The translations under genes and the position numbers were made by a program. The notes below the pieces were generated by a model. The model had not been told where the DNA came from. It saw only the letters and a list, made by a program, of their open reading frames with translations, and ran no database searches. Shown piece by piece: positions 16,657 to 25,241 of a stretch of 64,000 nucleotides of DNA (the first letter of the stretch is position 1; every line of letters starts with the position of its first letter). Source of the stretch: Burkholderiales bacterium (GTDB taxonomy: Bacteria > Pseudomonadota > Gammaproteobacteria > Burkholderiales > Burkholderiaceae_C); the NCBI GenBank assembly GCA_030604135.1, contig JAUVWL010000007.1, forward strand, positions 1-64,000. The letters are read 5' to 3'.

Positions 16657-17931
16657 ATGGGCGGCTGGATCTGGCGCGCACTGGGAGGTGTGGTCCTGTT
16701 CGTGCTGGGTGCGGCAGGCGTGAGCGTGTGGCAATTTGCCAGTTACGCCCCTCAAGACATCCCCTTGCCTGAAGACAGGGCGGCGCTGGCCTGGTTCATC
16801 GACGACTACACCCAGGCACGGCAGGACTTCCTGATGCGGGCCGAGGTGCTGACCCGGCAAATGCAGGGCACGCGGGCGATCGAGATCGAGGTGCCCAGCG
16901 GCTCCAGCACCACCGAGCTGTTTGTGGACGGCCTGTACATCCCGGCCCAGGGCGGCGACAAGCGCCGCCTGCTGGTCATCAGTTCCGGGGTCCATGGGGT
17001 CGAAGGACCGACCGGAAGTGCGGTGCAACGCCTGTTCATGCACGATTTCCTCACGCCCGAGCGTCTGGTCGGGCCGCTGGCCGACACCGGCATCTTGCTG
17101 CTGCACGCCGTCAACCCTTACGGTTTTGCCCATCAACGCCGCTTCACCGAGAACAACGTCGACCTCAACCGCAATGCCTCGGTGGACGAGGCGCTGTACC
17201 GCACGGTGAACGCGGGCTATCCGCTGGTGGATCCGCTGATCAATCCGCAAGGCCCGGCCAGCACCGGTTCGCTGGGTCACCGGCTGTTCCACCTGCGCTC
17301 GATCGCCATGATCGCGCAACACGGCATGCCCGCCCTGCGTCAGGCGGTGCTGCAAGGGCAGTACCAGGTGCCCAAGGGCATTTACTACGGCGGGCGCGCG
17401 CTGGAGTCGCAGCTGCAGACCCTGGGCCCGATTCTCGCGCCGATTCTTGACGGGTACCCGCTGTCGATGGTGATCGATCTGCACACCGGTTATGGCGAGC
17501 GCGGCACCCTGCACCTGTTCTTCGACCCACCCGAGAACCCCAAGGTGCGCCAGGGTCTGGAGGCGGCCTTTGCGGGCCAGCGCATCGACTGGGGCTCAGG
17601 CGACGACTTCTACACCGTGACCGGCGATTTCGCCGGCTGGCTGGGTCAGCTGCGCAGCGGCGGAACACACCTGCCAGCGGTGTTCGAGTACGGCACCATG
17701 GACAGCCAGAAGACGCTGGGTTCGATCAAGTCGCTGCACATCACGGTGCTGGAGAACCAGGGTGCGCAGCACGGCTACGCCTCGCCAGCTGACGAGGAGC
17801 GCATCCGCCGCGCCTACCGGGAGATGTTCTACCCCTCGTCGCCTCACTGGCGCACCAAGGTCATCCGCGACAGCCAGAGCATGTTCCAGACCGTGCTGGC
17901 CAACTGGCCTCGGGTCGGCGCGGAGCACTGA
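16657..17931 (+). CDS. DUF2817 (M14-like) zinc carboxypeptidase-type protein, membrane anchored
   Basis: Protein of 424 residues. An N-terminal hydrophobic segment (about 8-28) acts as a signal or anchor. The DUF2817 domain, related to M14 carboxypeptidases, shows SSGVHGVEGPTGS (HxxE zinc ligands), ENNVDLNRN (substrate Asn-Arg) and VIDLHTGYGE (third His ligand). The natural substrate is not known. GGAGGCGG precedes the ATG; a GTG one codon earlier is an alternative. It ends 4 bp before the MFS gene, so the two are probably co-transcribed. Confidence 0.88.
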   Translation: MGGWIWRALGGVVLFVLGAAGVSVWQFASYAPQDIPLPEDRAALAWFIDDYTQARQDFLMRAEVLTRQMQGTRAIEIEVPSGSSTTELFVDGLYIPAQGGDKRRLLVISSGVHGVEGPTGSAVQRLFMHDFLTPERLVGPLADTGILLLHAVNPYGFAHQRRFTENNVDLNRNASVDEALYRTVNAGYPLVDPLINPQGPASTGSLGHRLFHLRSIAMIAQHGMPALRQAVLQGQYQVPKGIYYGGRALESQLQTLGPILAPILDGYPLSMVIDLHTGYGERGTLHLFFDPPENPKVRQGLEAAFAGQRIDWGSGDDFYTVTGDFAGWLGQLRSGGTHLPAVFEYGTMDSQKTLGSIKSLHITVLENQGAQHGYASPADEERIRRAYREMFYPSSPHWRTKVIRDSQSMFQTVLANWPRVGAEH

Positions 17932-17935
17932 GGCC

Positions 17936-19111
17936 ATGGCAGGCCAGCTGGGCGTGGTGGCCCGCCTGGGCACCACCCAGACCCTGGCCTGGGCCTCGTC
18001 CTACTACCTGCCGGCCCTGTTGGCCGCCCCCATGGCGGCCGAGCTGGGCATGGCCGAGGCCCAGGTGTTCGCCGCCTTCACGCTGGCGCTGGTGATCTCG
18101 GCCGTGGTGGGGCCGCGCGCCGGCCGCGCCATCGATGAACTGGGCGGCCGCACCGTGCTGCTGGCCACCAACGGCCTGTTTGCGCTCGGTCTGGCCGGCC
18201 TGGGGCTGGCGCAGACGGGCTGGCAGGTCTGGCTGGCCTGGGCCGTGCTGGGGGTGGCCATGGGCAGCGGGCTGTACGACGCCGCCTTTGCCACGCTGGT
18301 GCGCCTGTACCCGGTGCGGGCACGCAACGCCATCACCGGCATCACCCTGGTGGCCGGCTTTGCCAGCACGGTGGGCTGGCCACTGACGGCCTGGGGCATC
18401 GACGCGCTGGGCTGGCGCGGCACCTGCCTGGGCTGGGCCGCGTTGCACCTGCTGCTGGGCCTGCCCCTTCACCTGGGGCTGCCCCGGTCCCCAGTGGAGG
18501 CCGCGCCGTCGCCCGAGCCTGCGGTGGACAAAGACGGTGTGGCGGTGCCAGCCCAGCAACCGCCGGGCATGGGCATGGCGGTGGCCATCAGCGCGGTGTT
18601 TGCCATCACCTGGTTCACCAGCACCGCCATGGCGGCCCACCTGCCGCGCCTGCTGGAGGTCCAGGGTCTGACACCAGCCGCTGCGCTGGGTGTGGCCATG
18701 CTGGTCGGACCGGCCCAGGTGGCCGGGCGGCTGCTGGAGTTCGGTCTGCTGCGCCGGGTGCATCCGCTGCTGTCGACCCGGCTGGCGGCCGCCGCCCACC
18801 CGCTGGGCGTGGCCACGCTGGTGGCGATAGGGCCGGCAGGCGCCTGGGCCTTCGCCGGCCTGCACGGGGCCGGCAACGGCATTCTGACCATTGCCAAGGG
18901 CACCTTGCCGTTGGTGGTGTTTGGCGCTGCCGGCTACGGCCAGCGGCAGGGCTGGCTGATGGCACCGGCACGGCTGGCACAGGCGGTGGCACCGCTTCTG
19001 TTCGGACTGGCCATGCTGCACTGGGGCGCTGGCGCGCTGTGGCTGACGGCGGGGCTGGGTGTGGTGGCGCTGGTGCTGCTGCAGGGGATGGCGGGGCGAC
19101 TGGGGCGGTGA
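17936..19111 (+). CDS. MFS transporter
   Basis: Inner-membrane carrier of 391 residues with about 12 hydrophobic segments and a short central loop (about 185-210, EAAPSPEPAVDKDG). The sequence GPRAGRAIDELGGRTVL between helices 2 and 3 corresponds to the conserved MFS loop. The substrate is unknown. It lies 4 bp after the DUF2817 gene, which may supply its substrate. No regulator is adjacent. Confidence 0.87.
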   Translation: MAGQLGVVARLGTTQTLAWASSYYLPALLAAPMAAELGMAEAQVFAAFTLALVISAVVGPRAGRAIDELGGRTVLLATNGLFALGLAGLGLAQTGWQVWLAWAVLGVAMGSGLYDAAFATLVRLYPVRARNAITGITLVAGFASTVGWPLTAWGIDALGWRGTCLGWAALHLLLGLPLHLGLPRSPVEAAPSPEPAVDKDGVAVPAQQPPGMGMAVAISAVFAITWFTSTAMAAHLPRLLEVQGLTPAAALGVAMLVGPAQVAGRLLEFGLLRRVHPLLSTRLAAAAHPLGVATLVAIGPAGAWAFAGLHGAGNGILTIAKGTLPLVVFGAAGYGQRQGWLMAPARLAQAVAPLLFGLAMLHWGAGALWLTAGLGVVALVLLQGMAGRLGR

Positions 19112-19144
19112 AGTCCGGCAATGGATGTGACCGAATTTCGCGCA

Positions 19145-20035
19145 TCAATGCGGTCGACGAAAATCGAGCTCCCGCAGCAGCTTGACGGTCTCCAACGTCA
19201 GCCGGCTCAAGGGCCTGGCGGTGGGAATCGCCAGCATCAGCTGGTTGCGCATGGCCGGCGGCCCGATGGGCGAGTGGCAGACCCTGGGCGGCTGCGTGCC
19301 CAGCAGCAGGGCGCTCTCTGGCAGGATGGAACAGGCCAGTCCGCGTTCCACCAGGGACAGTGCACTGTGCACAGCGCCCACCTCGGCAATCAGGTTCAGG
19401 CTGATCTTGCGGGGCAGCAGCACGGCATCGACCAGGGTGCGGATCGGGTTCGGTCGCGCCGGCAACACCATGGCAAAGTCACGCAGGGCAGGCAGGCTCA
19501 CCTGGGCAGGCAGGCGGTAGCCCGACGGGGTGACCAGTACCAGGCGTTCCCGCATCAGGCTTTCATACTTCAGCAAAGGCGTGGGAGCCGGATCGAACAA
19601 CAGGCCGGCGTCGATACGCCCGGCGATCAGACCTTCGCGCAAAGACAGACTCAGGCCTTCCACCACCGACAGCATGGCGTGCGGAAAGCGTTGCCTGAAT
19701 TCGCGAACCAGAGGCACACACAGGCCTGAGGCCACCCGGTGTGGCAACCCGACCACCACCTTGCCGGCGGGCTCGTTCTTCATTTCCCGGATCTCGAACC
19801 GGGCCTGCTCGGCCGCCGACAGCATCACCCTGGCGTGGGCCAGAAGTGCATGACCGGCGTCGGATGGCTGCACCCCACGTCCATTGCGTTCGAGCAGCCG
19901 CTGGCCCAGCTCCTGCTCCAGCAGGGCCACCTGCCGGCTGATGCTCGGCTGCGAGAGGTTCAGGCGCACCGCGGCCCGACTGAAACTGCCCGACTCGCAG
20001 ACGGCCACGAAGTAGTCCAGTTGTTTGAGATCCAT
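19145..20035 (-). CDS. LysR-type transcriptional regulator of the catabolic cluster
   Basis: Regulator of 296 residues. The N-terminal HTH (1-60) reads LDYFVAVCESGSFSRAAVRLNLSQPSISRQVALLEQ-type LysR sequence. The effector domain (about 90-290) resembles the CatM/CbbR type that binds small aromatic or muconate-like acids. It is divergent from the SDR-led operon with 95 bp between starts, the usual LysR arrangement. That gap is AT-rich with ATATCTGGTATAG as a possible half-site pair. Confidence 0.93.
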   Translation of the reverse strand: MDLKQLDYFVAVCESGSFSRAAVRLNLSQPSISRQVALLEQELGQRLLERNGRGVQPSDAGHALLAHARVMLSAAEQARFEIREMKNEPAGKVVVGLPHRVASGLCVPLVREFRQRFPHAMLSVVEGLSLSLREGLIAGRIDAGLLFDPAPTPLLKYESLMRERLVLVTPSGYRLPAQVSLPALRDFAMVLPARPNPIRTLVDAVLLPRKISLNLIAEVGAVHSALSLVERGLACSILPESALLLGTQPPRVCHSPIGPPAMRNQLMLAIPTARPLSRLTLETVKLLRELDFRRPH

Positions 20036-20130
20036 AGGAAAAAAACATATCTGGTATAGGAGCCATTCAGTTTATGCCAAGCCTATCCTGGTGGAGACTT
20101 GCTTCGACAAATGGATTGACAGGTGCGAAC

Positions 20131-20928
20131 ATGAACCGTTTTGGATCGAAGGTGGCCATCGTGACCGGCGCCGGTTGTGTGGGCCCCGGCTGGGGCAACG
20201 GTCGTGCCATGGCGGTGCGCCTGGCCGAAGAAGGTGCACAGGTGCTGGCCGTGGACCGCGACCCTGCCCGGCTGGCTGAAACCCTGGAGCGCGCAGGCGC
20301 AGCGCGGGAATCGATCATCACCTGCGAATGCGACGTCACGTCTTCAGCCAGCGTCAAAGCCATGGCGGACCGGGCTATTGAAGCCTTCGGCCGCATCGAC
20401 ATCCTGATCAACAACGTGGGCGGCTCCGCACCGGGTGGTCCGGTGGAGATGAGCGAGGAAGTCTGGGACAGCCAGGTGGACTTCAACCTCAAGAGCGTGT
20501 TCCTCACCTGCAAGCACGTGCTGCCGACGATGAGGGCACAAGGCAGCGGCGCCATCGTGAACGTGGCCTCGACCTCGGGTCTGCGCTGGACTGGCAGTGC
20601 CCAGGTCGCTTACGCCGCCACAAAGGCGGGCGTCATTCACCTCTCTCGCGTGGTGGCGGTGCAGCATGCCAAAGAAGGAATTCGCGTGAACACCGTGGTT
20701 CCCGGTCAGCTGCACACCCCCATGGTCGAGGCCCGTCTGGCCGGTCAACGCGCAGGCGGCGATGTGGATGCGCTGCTGGCCCAGCGCCTGTCGCGCATTC
20801 CGCTGAGCTTCATGGGCGATGGCCGCGACACCGCCAGTGCCGCCCTGTTTCTGGCCAGTGACGAAGCCCGCTTCATCACCGGCACCGAGCTGGTCGTGGA
20901 TGGCGGCATGACCGCTCGCTGCGACTGA
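20131..20928 (+). CDS. SDR-family oxidoreductase
   Basis: Short-chain dehydrogenase/reductase of 265 residues. The Rossmann motif is an expanded form, TGAGCVGPGWGNGRA, longer than the usual TGxxxGIG. NNVG and the catalytic Ser/Tyr/Lys (NVASTSG and YAATK) are present, and the C-terminus ends VVDGGMTAR. It is the first gene of the operon and presumably oxidises a hydroxylated intermediate of the same pathway. I chose the second ATG because family alignment begins there. Confidence 0.92.
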   Translation: MNRFGSKVAIVTGAGCVGPGWGNGRAMAVRLAEEGAQVLAVDRDPARLAETLERAGAARESIITCECDVTSSASVKAMADRAIEAFGRIDILINNVGGSAPGGPVEMSEEVWDSQVDFNLKSVFLTCKHVLPTMRAQGSGAIVNVASTSGLRWTGSAQVAYAATKAGVIHLSRVVAVQHAKEGIRVNTVVPGQLHTPMVEARLAGQRAGGDVDALLAQRLSRIPLSFMGDGRDTASAALFLASDEARFITGTELVVDGGMTARCD

Positions 20929-20968
20929 ACCCGAGTTTCTTTCCATCCATTACCAACGGAGACAAAGC

Positions 20969-21934
20969 ATGAAGAGAAGAACCCTGATCGCGCTGACCGC
21001 CGCCGTGCTGGCAGCCCCGACCATCGCACTGGCGCAGGCTGGCTCCAAGCCGGTTCGCATCATTGTGTCCTTCAATGCCGGTGGTCCGGTGGACACCATG
21101 GCCCGGACACTGGCCGGCCCGCTGGGTCAGGCGCTGGGCCGCACCGTGATTGTCGAGAACAAGCCCGGAGCCAACGGCGCCATCGGTGCCAACGAGGTCT
21201 TGCGCAGCGACCCTGACGGCAGCGCCATCTGGATCACCAGTGTCGGCGCCGCGGCCATCAATCCCACGGTCTATCCGAATCTGCCGTACAACATGCAGCG
21301 CGATTTCGCACCGGTGTCCCTGGTGGCCAACAACGTCGAGCTGTTCGTGGTCAACACCAAAGAGCCGGCCCAGGATGCCGCCGAGTTCGTCGCCAACATC
21401 AAGTCGGGCAAGTCCTCGCCGGCCATCGCCTCTTCGGGTATCGGCAGCATTCCGCACCTGGCGCTGGCGCAGCTGGAGCTGGCCACCGGACTGAACCTGC
21501 TGCATGTGCCATACAACGGCATGGCGCCCGTTCTCAATGACCTCATGGGTGGCCAGGTGGCCGGGGTGTTCGCTGACGTTCCGGCTGTGATGAACCATGT
21601 GCGCGGCGGCCGACTCAAGCCGCTGGGCATCGCATCGCCAACCCGCCATCCGCTGCTGCCCGATGTGAAGACGTTCCAGGAACAGGGGTTCCCGAACGTC
21701 GACACCAACAACTGGTATGCCATGTTCGTCTCAGCCAAGACGCCACCTGCCGTGGTCGAGCAGTTGAACACGGCGGTACGGGCCGCCGTGGCCGACCCGG
21801 AAGCCAACGCGAAGATTCTTCAGTCGGGCGCCGAGCCCAAGAGCTCCACACCGCAAGAGCTCGCTGCCCTGCTCAAGGCCGACACCGACAAATGGGCCAA
21901 GCTGATCAAGGACCGCAACATCGAGGTGAAGTGA
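20969..21934 (+). CDS. Bug-family (TctC-like) tripartite tricarboxylate transporter receptor
   Basis: Periplasmic receptor of 321 residues with a signal peptide (1-23, ending IALAQ). The mature protein has the Bug signatures VRIIVSFNAGGPVDTMART and GKSSPAIASSGIGSIPHLAL. Bug proteins bind carboxylates, including aromatic acids, and are greatly expanded in Burkholderiales. No TctA/TctB membrane genes are next to it, so it must share a membrane partner encoded elsewhere or act in sensing. A good ribosome site (GGAGAC) precedes the ATG. Confidence 0.93.
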   Translation: MKRRTLIALTAAVLAAPTIALAQAGSKPVRIIVSFNAGGPVDTMARTLAGPLGQALGRTVIVENKPGANGAIGANEVLRSDPDGSAIWITSVGAAAINPTVYPNLPYNMQRDFAPVSLVANNVELFVVNTKEPAQDAAEFVANIKSGKSSPAIASSGIGSIPHLALAQLELATGLNLLHVPYNGMAPVLNDLMGGQVAGVFADVPAVMNHVRGGRLKPLGIASPTRHPLLPDVKTFQEQGFPNVDTNNWYAMFVSAKTPPAVVEQLNTAVRAAVADPEANAKILQSGAEPKSSTPQELAALLKADTDKWAKLIKDRNIEVK

Positions 21935-22461
21935 TGGCAGCACCGTCCGTGCGGGTGCCCCTGGTCGAGCCTGGCAGCCGACCCGAACTCGGCGACATCG
22001 AGGCGCGCATTCTGAAGGAACGTGGACGCATCTCGCTGCTCTACCAGGTGCTGCTCAACAGCGCGCCCATCGCCCAGGGCTGGGAATCCATGCTCACAGC
22101 GGTGCGCAACCGCACCTCGGTGCCGGCGGACCTGCGCGAGCTGATCATCCTGCGGGTGGCGGTGCTCAACCGCGCCAGGTTCGAGTTCGACGCCCACATT
22201 CCGCATGCTCAGGCGGCTGGCGTGTCGAGTGAAAAGATGGAAGCGGTGAGGCAGTCCACGCTTGCCCCGGTGTTCAACGAGGCCGAGCGTCGCGTTCTGG
22301 CGCTGACCGACCACATGACCCGCGACATCGAGGTGCCCGAGGCCCTGATGGCCGAGATCGGACAACACCACACGCCCGCCGAGGTGGTGGAACTGGTGGC
22401 AACCGTGGCGGCCTACAACATGGTCTCGCGTTTTCTGGTGGCTCTGAATGTCGGTCACTGA
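21934..22461 (+). CDS. Carboxymuconolactone decarboxylase-family protein
   Basis: Protein of 175 residues in the CMD/AhpD superfamily. LRELIILRVAVLNRARFEFDAHIPHAQAAGVS is the characteristic helix pair with the His that serves PcaC-type decarboxylases. The AhpD CxxC redox motif is absent, favouring a decarboxylase or other lactone-processing role over peroxidase support. It overlaps the Bug stop codon by 1 bp (TGATG) and runs 14 bp into the next gene, so it is tightly coupled. Confidence 0.88.
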   Translation: MAAPSVRVPLVEPGSRPELGDIEARILKERGRISLLYQVLLNSAPIAQGWESMLTAVRNRTSVPADLRELIILRVAVLNRARFEFDAHIPHAQAAGVSSEKMEAVRQSTLAPVFNEAERRVLALTDHMTRDIEVPEALMAEIGQHHTPAEVVELVATVAAYNMVSRFLVALNVGH

Positions 22462-22945
22462 AACCCTGAAGACCTGCTGGATTCCTGCCTCCCAGGCAAG
22501 GCCCACCGACGACGCCATCTGGTTCCTCGCCCTGGACGGCAGCGGCTGGCGTGGGTATTCGGACGGACCGGTCGCAGACCCGCGCTGGGAAGCCCTGGTG
22601 CCACTGCTGGCACTGCCGGGGGCGAACGCAGAGGCGCACGCCAGCCACCACTATGTGGTGGAGACCGATGTGCCGCCCGATGCGGAATCCGACTTCAATG
22701 CCTGGTACGACCAGGAGCACATGCCTGGCCTGGCCCGGGTGGCAGGCACGGTGCGCGCCATGCGCTTTCGTCGGGCCCGGGGTCACCCGGTCTACATGGC
22801 CTGCTACGACCTGGTTTCTCCGGACGTGCTGGGCTGCGAGGCCTGGCTGGCCGTGCGCGGAACGCCCTGGAGTTCGCGTGTGCGGCCGCAGTTCTTCAAC
22901 ACCCGGCGCACCATGCACCGGCTGGACCAGACTCCAACCCCATGA
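22448..22945 (+). CDS. EthD-like dimeric alpha/beta-barrel protein
   Basis: Protein of 165 residues whose second half resembles the EthD/DUF4286 ferredoxin-like fold: HHYVVETDVPPDAESDFNAWYDQEHMPGLARVAG, with the WYDQEHMP motif common in these small accessory proteins. The function is unknown; relatives often assist or complete aromatic and ring-cleavage pathways. It overlaps both neighbours, by 14 bp upstream and 4 bp downstream, showing it belongs to the operon. Confidence 0.7.
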   Translation: MSVTETLKTCWIPASQARPTDDAIWFLALDGSGWRGYSDGPVADPRWEALVPLLALPGANAEAHASHHYVVETDVPPDAESDFNAWYDQEHMPGLARVAGTVRAMRFRRARGHPVYMACYDLVSPDVLGCEAWLAVRGTPWSSRVRPQFFNTRRTMHRLDQTPTP

Positions 22946-23658
22946 TCGACAAGATTTCACCGAGTGTCGCCGACGCCCTGAGGGGCATCGAAGACGGTGC
23001 CACCGTGCTCATCGGCGGCTTCGGCACCGCCGGCATCCCCAATGAACTCATCGACGGTCTGATCGAGCAGGGTGCGCGCGAGCTGACCGTGGTCAACAAC
23101 AACGCCGGCAACGGCGACCACGGCCTGGCCGCTCTGCTCAAGGCCGGGCGCGTGCGCAAGATCATCTGCAGCTTTCCGCGCCAGGCCGACAGCCACGTGT
23201 TCGACGGCCTGTACCGCAGCGGCCAGATCCAGCTGGAGCTGGTGCCCCAGGGCAACCTGGCCGAGCGGCTGCGCGCCGCCGGTGCCGGCATCGGCGCCTT
23301 CTTCACCCCCACCGGCTTCGGCACCGAACTGGCTCTGAATGCCGACGGCAGCCCCAAGGAAACCCGCGTCATCAACGGTCGCCCCTACGTGCTGGAGTAC
23401 CCCATCCACGGCGACCTCGCGCTCGTCAAGGCCGAGCGCGCTGACCGCTGGGGCAACCTGACCTACCGCAAGGCCGCGCGCAACTTCGGCCCGGTGATGG
23501 CCACGGCGGCCAGGCGCACCATTGCCAGCGTGTTCGAGGTGGCCGAGCTGGGCACGCTGGATCCGGAAAGCATCGTCACCCCGGGCATCCATGTCAGCGC
23601 GGTCGTGAAGATTCCGCGCGTGGTCACCCAGGCCGGCGGTTTCAAGAGCGCCGCCTGA
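22942..23658 (+). CDS. pcaI: 3-oxoacid (3-oxoadipate-type) CoA-transferase subunit A
   Basis: Alpha subunit of a family I CoA-transferase, 238 residues. GGFGTAGIPNELIDGL is the CoA-binding signature; NNNAGNGDHGLAALLKAG and GAGIGAFFTPTGFGT are typical of PcaI/ScoA. Together with the next gene it moves CoA from succinyl-CoA to a 3-oxo acid. The 3-oxoadipate assignment is an inference from sequence style and the carboxymuconolactone-type neighbours. Acetoacetate is the alternative. Confidence 0.85.
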   Translation: MIDKISPSVADALRGIEDGATVLIGGFGTAGIPNELIDGLIEQGARELTVVNNNAGNGDHGLAALLKAGRVRKIICSFPRQADSHVFDGLYRSGQIQLELVPQGNLAERLRAAGAGIGAFFTPTGFGTELALNADGSPKETRVINGRPYVLEYPIHGDLALVKAERADRWGNLTYRKAARNFGPVMATAARRTIASVFEVAELGTLDPESIVTPGIHVSAVVKIPRVVTQAGGFKSAA

Positions 23659-23672
23659 AAGCAAAGTACACC

Positions 23673-24320
23673 ATGAGCTACACCAGAAGAAGCAAGGACG
23701 AACTCGCCAAGCGCGTGGCGCAGGACATCTTCGACGGCGCCTATGTCAACCTGGGCATCGGCCAGCCCACGCTGGTGGCCAACCACATACCGGCCGGCCG
23801 CGAAGTCATCCTGCACAGCGAGAACGGCATCCTGGGCATGGGCCCGGCGCCGGCCCCCGGACAGGAAGACTACGACCTGATCAACGCCGGCAAACAGCCG
23901 GTGACGCTGCTGCCCGGCGGCGCCTACTTCCACCACGCCGACAGCTTTGCCATGATGCGCGGCGGCCACCTGGACATCTGTGTGCTCGGCGCCTTCCAGG
24001 TCTCGGCCAGCGGCGACCTGGCCAACTGGAGCACCGGCGAGCCCGGCAGCATTCCGGCCGTCGGCGGCGCCATGGACCTGGCCATCGGGGCCAAACAGAC
24101 CTGGGTCATGATGGACCTGCTGACCAAGGCTGGTGCGAGCAAGGTGGTCAGACAGTGCACCTACCCCCTGACGGGCATCGGCTGCGTCAAGCGCATCTAC
24201 ACCGACCTGGCCACCCTGGCCTGCTCGCCCGACGGGCTGCAAGTCATCGACATGGTCGAGGGCCTGACGCTGGCGACGCTGCAGGAGATCGTCGGTCTAC
24301 CCCTGTCACCCGCAACATGA
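23673..24320 (+). CDS. pcaJ: 3-oxoacid (3-oxoadipate-type) CoA-transferase subunit B
   Basis: Beta subunit, 215 residues. It carries the catalytic Glu in SENGILGMG, preceded by VNLGIGQPTLVANHIP and followed by GGHLDICVLGAFQVS, all standard for PcaJ/ScoB. It follows subunit A by 14 bp and overlaps the amidohydrolase start by 4 bp (ATGA). The thiolase that would finish a beta-ketoadipate route is not in the cluster. Confidence 0.87.
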   Translation: MSYTRRSKDELAKRVAQDIFDGAYVNLGIGQPTLVANHIPAGREVILHSENGILGMGPAPAPGQEDYDLINAGKQPVTLLPGGAYFHHADSFAMMRGGHLDICVLGAFQVSASGDLANWSTGEPGSIPAVGGAMDLAIGAKQTWVMMDLLTKAGASKVVRQCTYPLTGIGCVKRIYTDLATLACSPDGLQVIDMVEGLTLATLQEIVGLPLSPAT

Positions 24321-25231
24321 ACACCATGACCTCCATGCAAGCAGCACCTGCCGAGATGGTTCAGACCTTTCTGGATGAACCCCGCACACCGTCCGTTCGC
24401 CTGCCCCGGGGTGCCTGCGACAGCCACGTTCACGTGTTCGGTCCCTATGCCCGTTTTGCAGCGGCAGAAGGCCAGCGCGTCATCCCGGCCGAGGCCCCCA
24501 AGGAGAAGCTGTTCGGGCTGCACCGGCGCGTGGGCATCGAGCGTTGTGTCATCGTCCAGTCCATGGTGCACGGCCACGACAACCGCGTCGTGGAAGACGC
24601 CATTGCAGCCGGTGGCGGGCGCTACCTGGGCGTGGCGCTGGTGCCGACCGATGTCCCGTCTGCCGAACTGGCACGACTGGCGGCTGCCGGATTTCGCGCC
24701 GTGCGGTTCAACTTCATGAAGCACCTCACCGGCGGCCACACCGTCGAGGATGTGCTGGCACTCACCCCGCGGCTGGCTGAGGTGGGCATGCACCTGCAGG
24801 TGCATTTCGAAAGCAATATGGTGCACACCGTGGGTCAGCAACTGCAGCGCAGCGCGGTGCCGGTGGTGATCGACCACATGGGTCGGGTGGATGCCACACT
24901 GGGCCCGATGAACACGGACTTCCAGGCGCTCATGGGTTTGCTGGAGAAGCCTGGCATGCATGTCAAGGTCAGTGGCATCGACCGCGTGGAGTCCGGTGCC
25001 CGGGCCGGCAGCGGTTACCCGATGGGCGTGGCACTGGCGCGGGAGCTGGTGAGCCGCTTTCCGGATCGCTGCGTATGGGGACTGGACTGGCCCCACCCCA
25101 ACCACACCCACATTCCGGACGACGGTGAGCTGGTGAACGCGCTGGCGCGCATTGCGCCAACGGAAGACTTGATGCGCCAGCTGCTGGTGGACAACCCGCT
25201 GAAGCTCTACCGCTTCGAATCGCAGACTTGA
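24317..25231 (+). CDS. Amidohydrolase, 2-pyrone-4,6-dicarboxylate lactonase-like
   Basis: TIM-barrel hydrolase of 304 residues in the COG3618 amidohydrolase family. ACDSHVHVFGP gives the HxH metal-site motif on strand 1; the later VQSMVHGHDN, VIDHMGRVD and GLDWPHPNHT segments provide the remaining conserved residues. Characterised relatives open lactone rings (PDC lactonase LigI, sulfomuconolactone hydrolase). In this operon it most likely hydrolyses a lactone formed upstream; the exact ring is unknown. It is the last gene of the cluster and convergent with the glycosidase 10 bp away. Confidence 0.85.
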   Translation: MNTMTSMQAAPAEMVQTFLDEPRTPSVRLPRGACDSHVHVFGPYARFAAAEGQRVIPAEAPKEKLFGLHRRVGIERCVIVQSMVHGHDNRVVEDAIAAGGGRYLGVALVPTDVPSAELARLAAAGFRAVRFNFMKHLTGGHTVEDVLALTPRLAEVGMHLQVHFESNMVHTVGQQLQRSAVPVVIDHMGRVDATLGPMNTDFQALMGLLEKPGMHVKVSGIDRVESGARAGSGYPMGVALARELVSRFPDRCVWGLDWPHPNHTHIPDDGELVNALARIAPTEDLMRQLLVDNPLKLYRFESQT

Positions 25232-25241
25232 ACAGGGCGCA

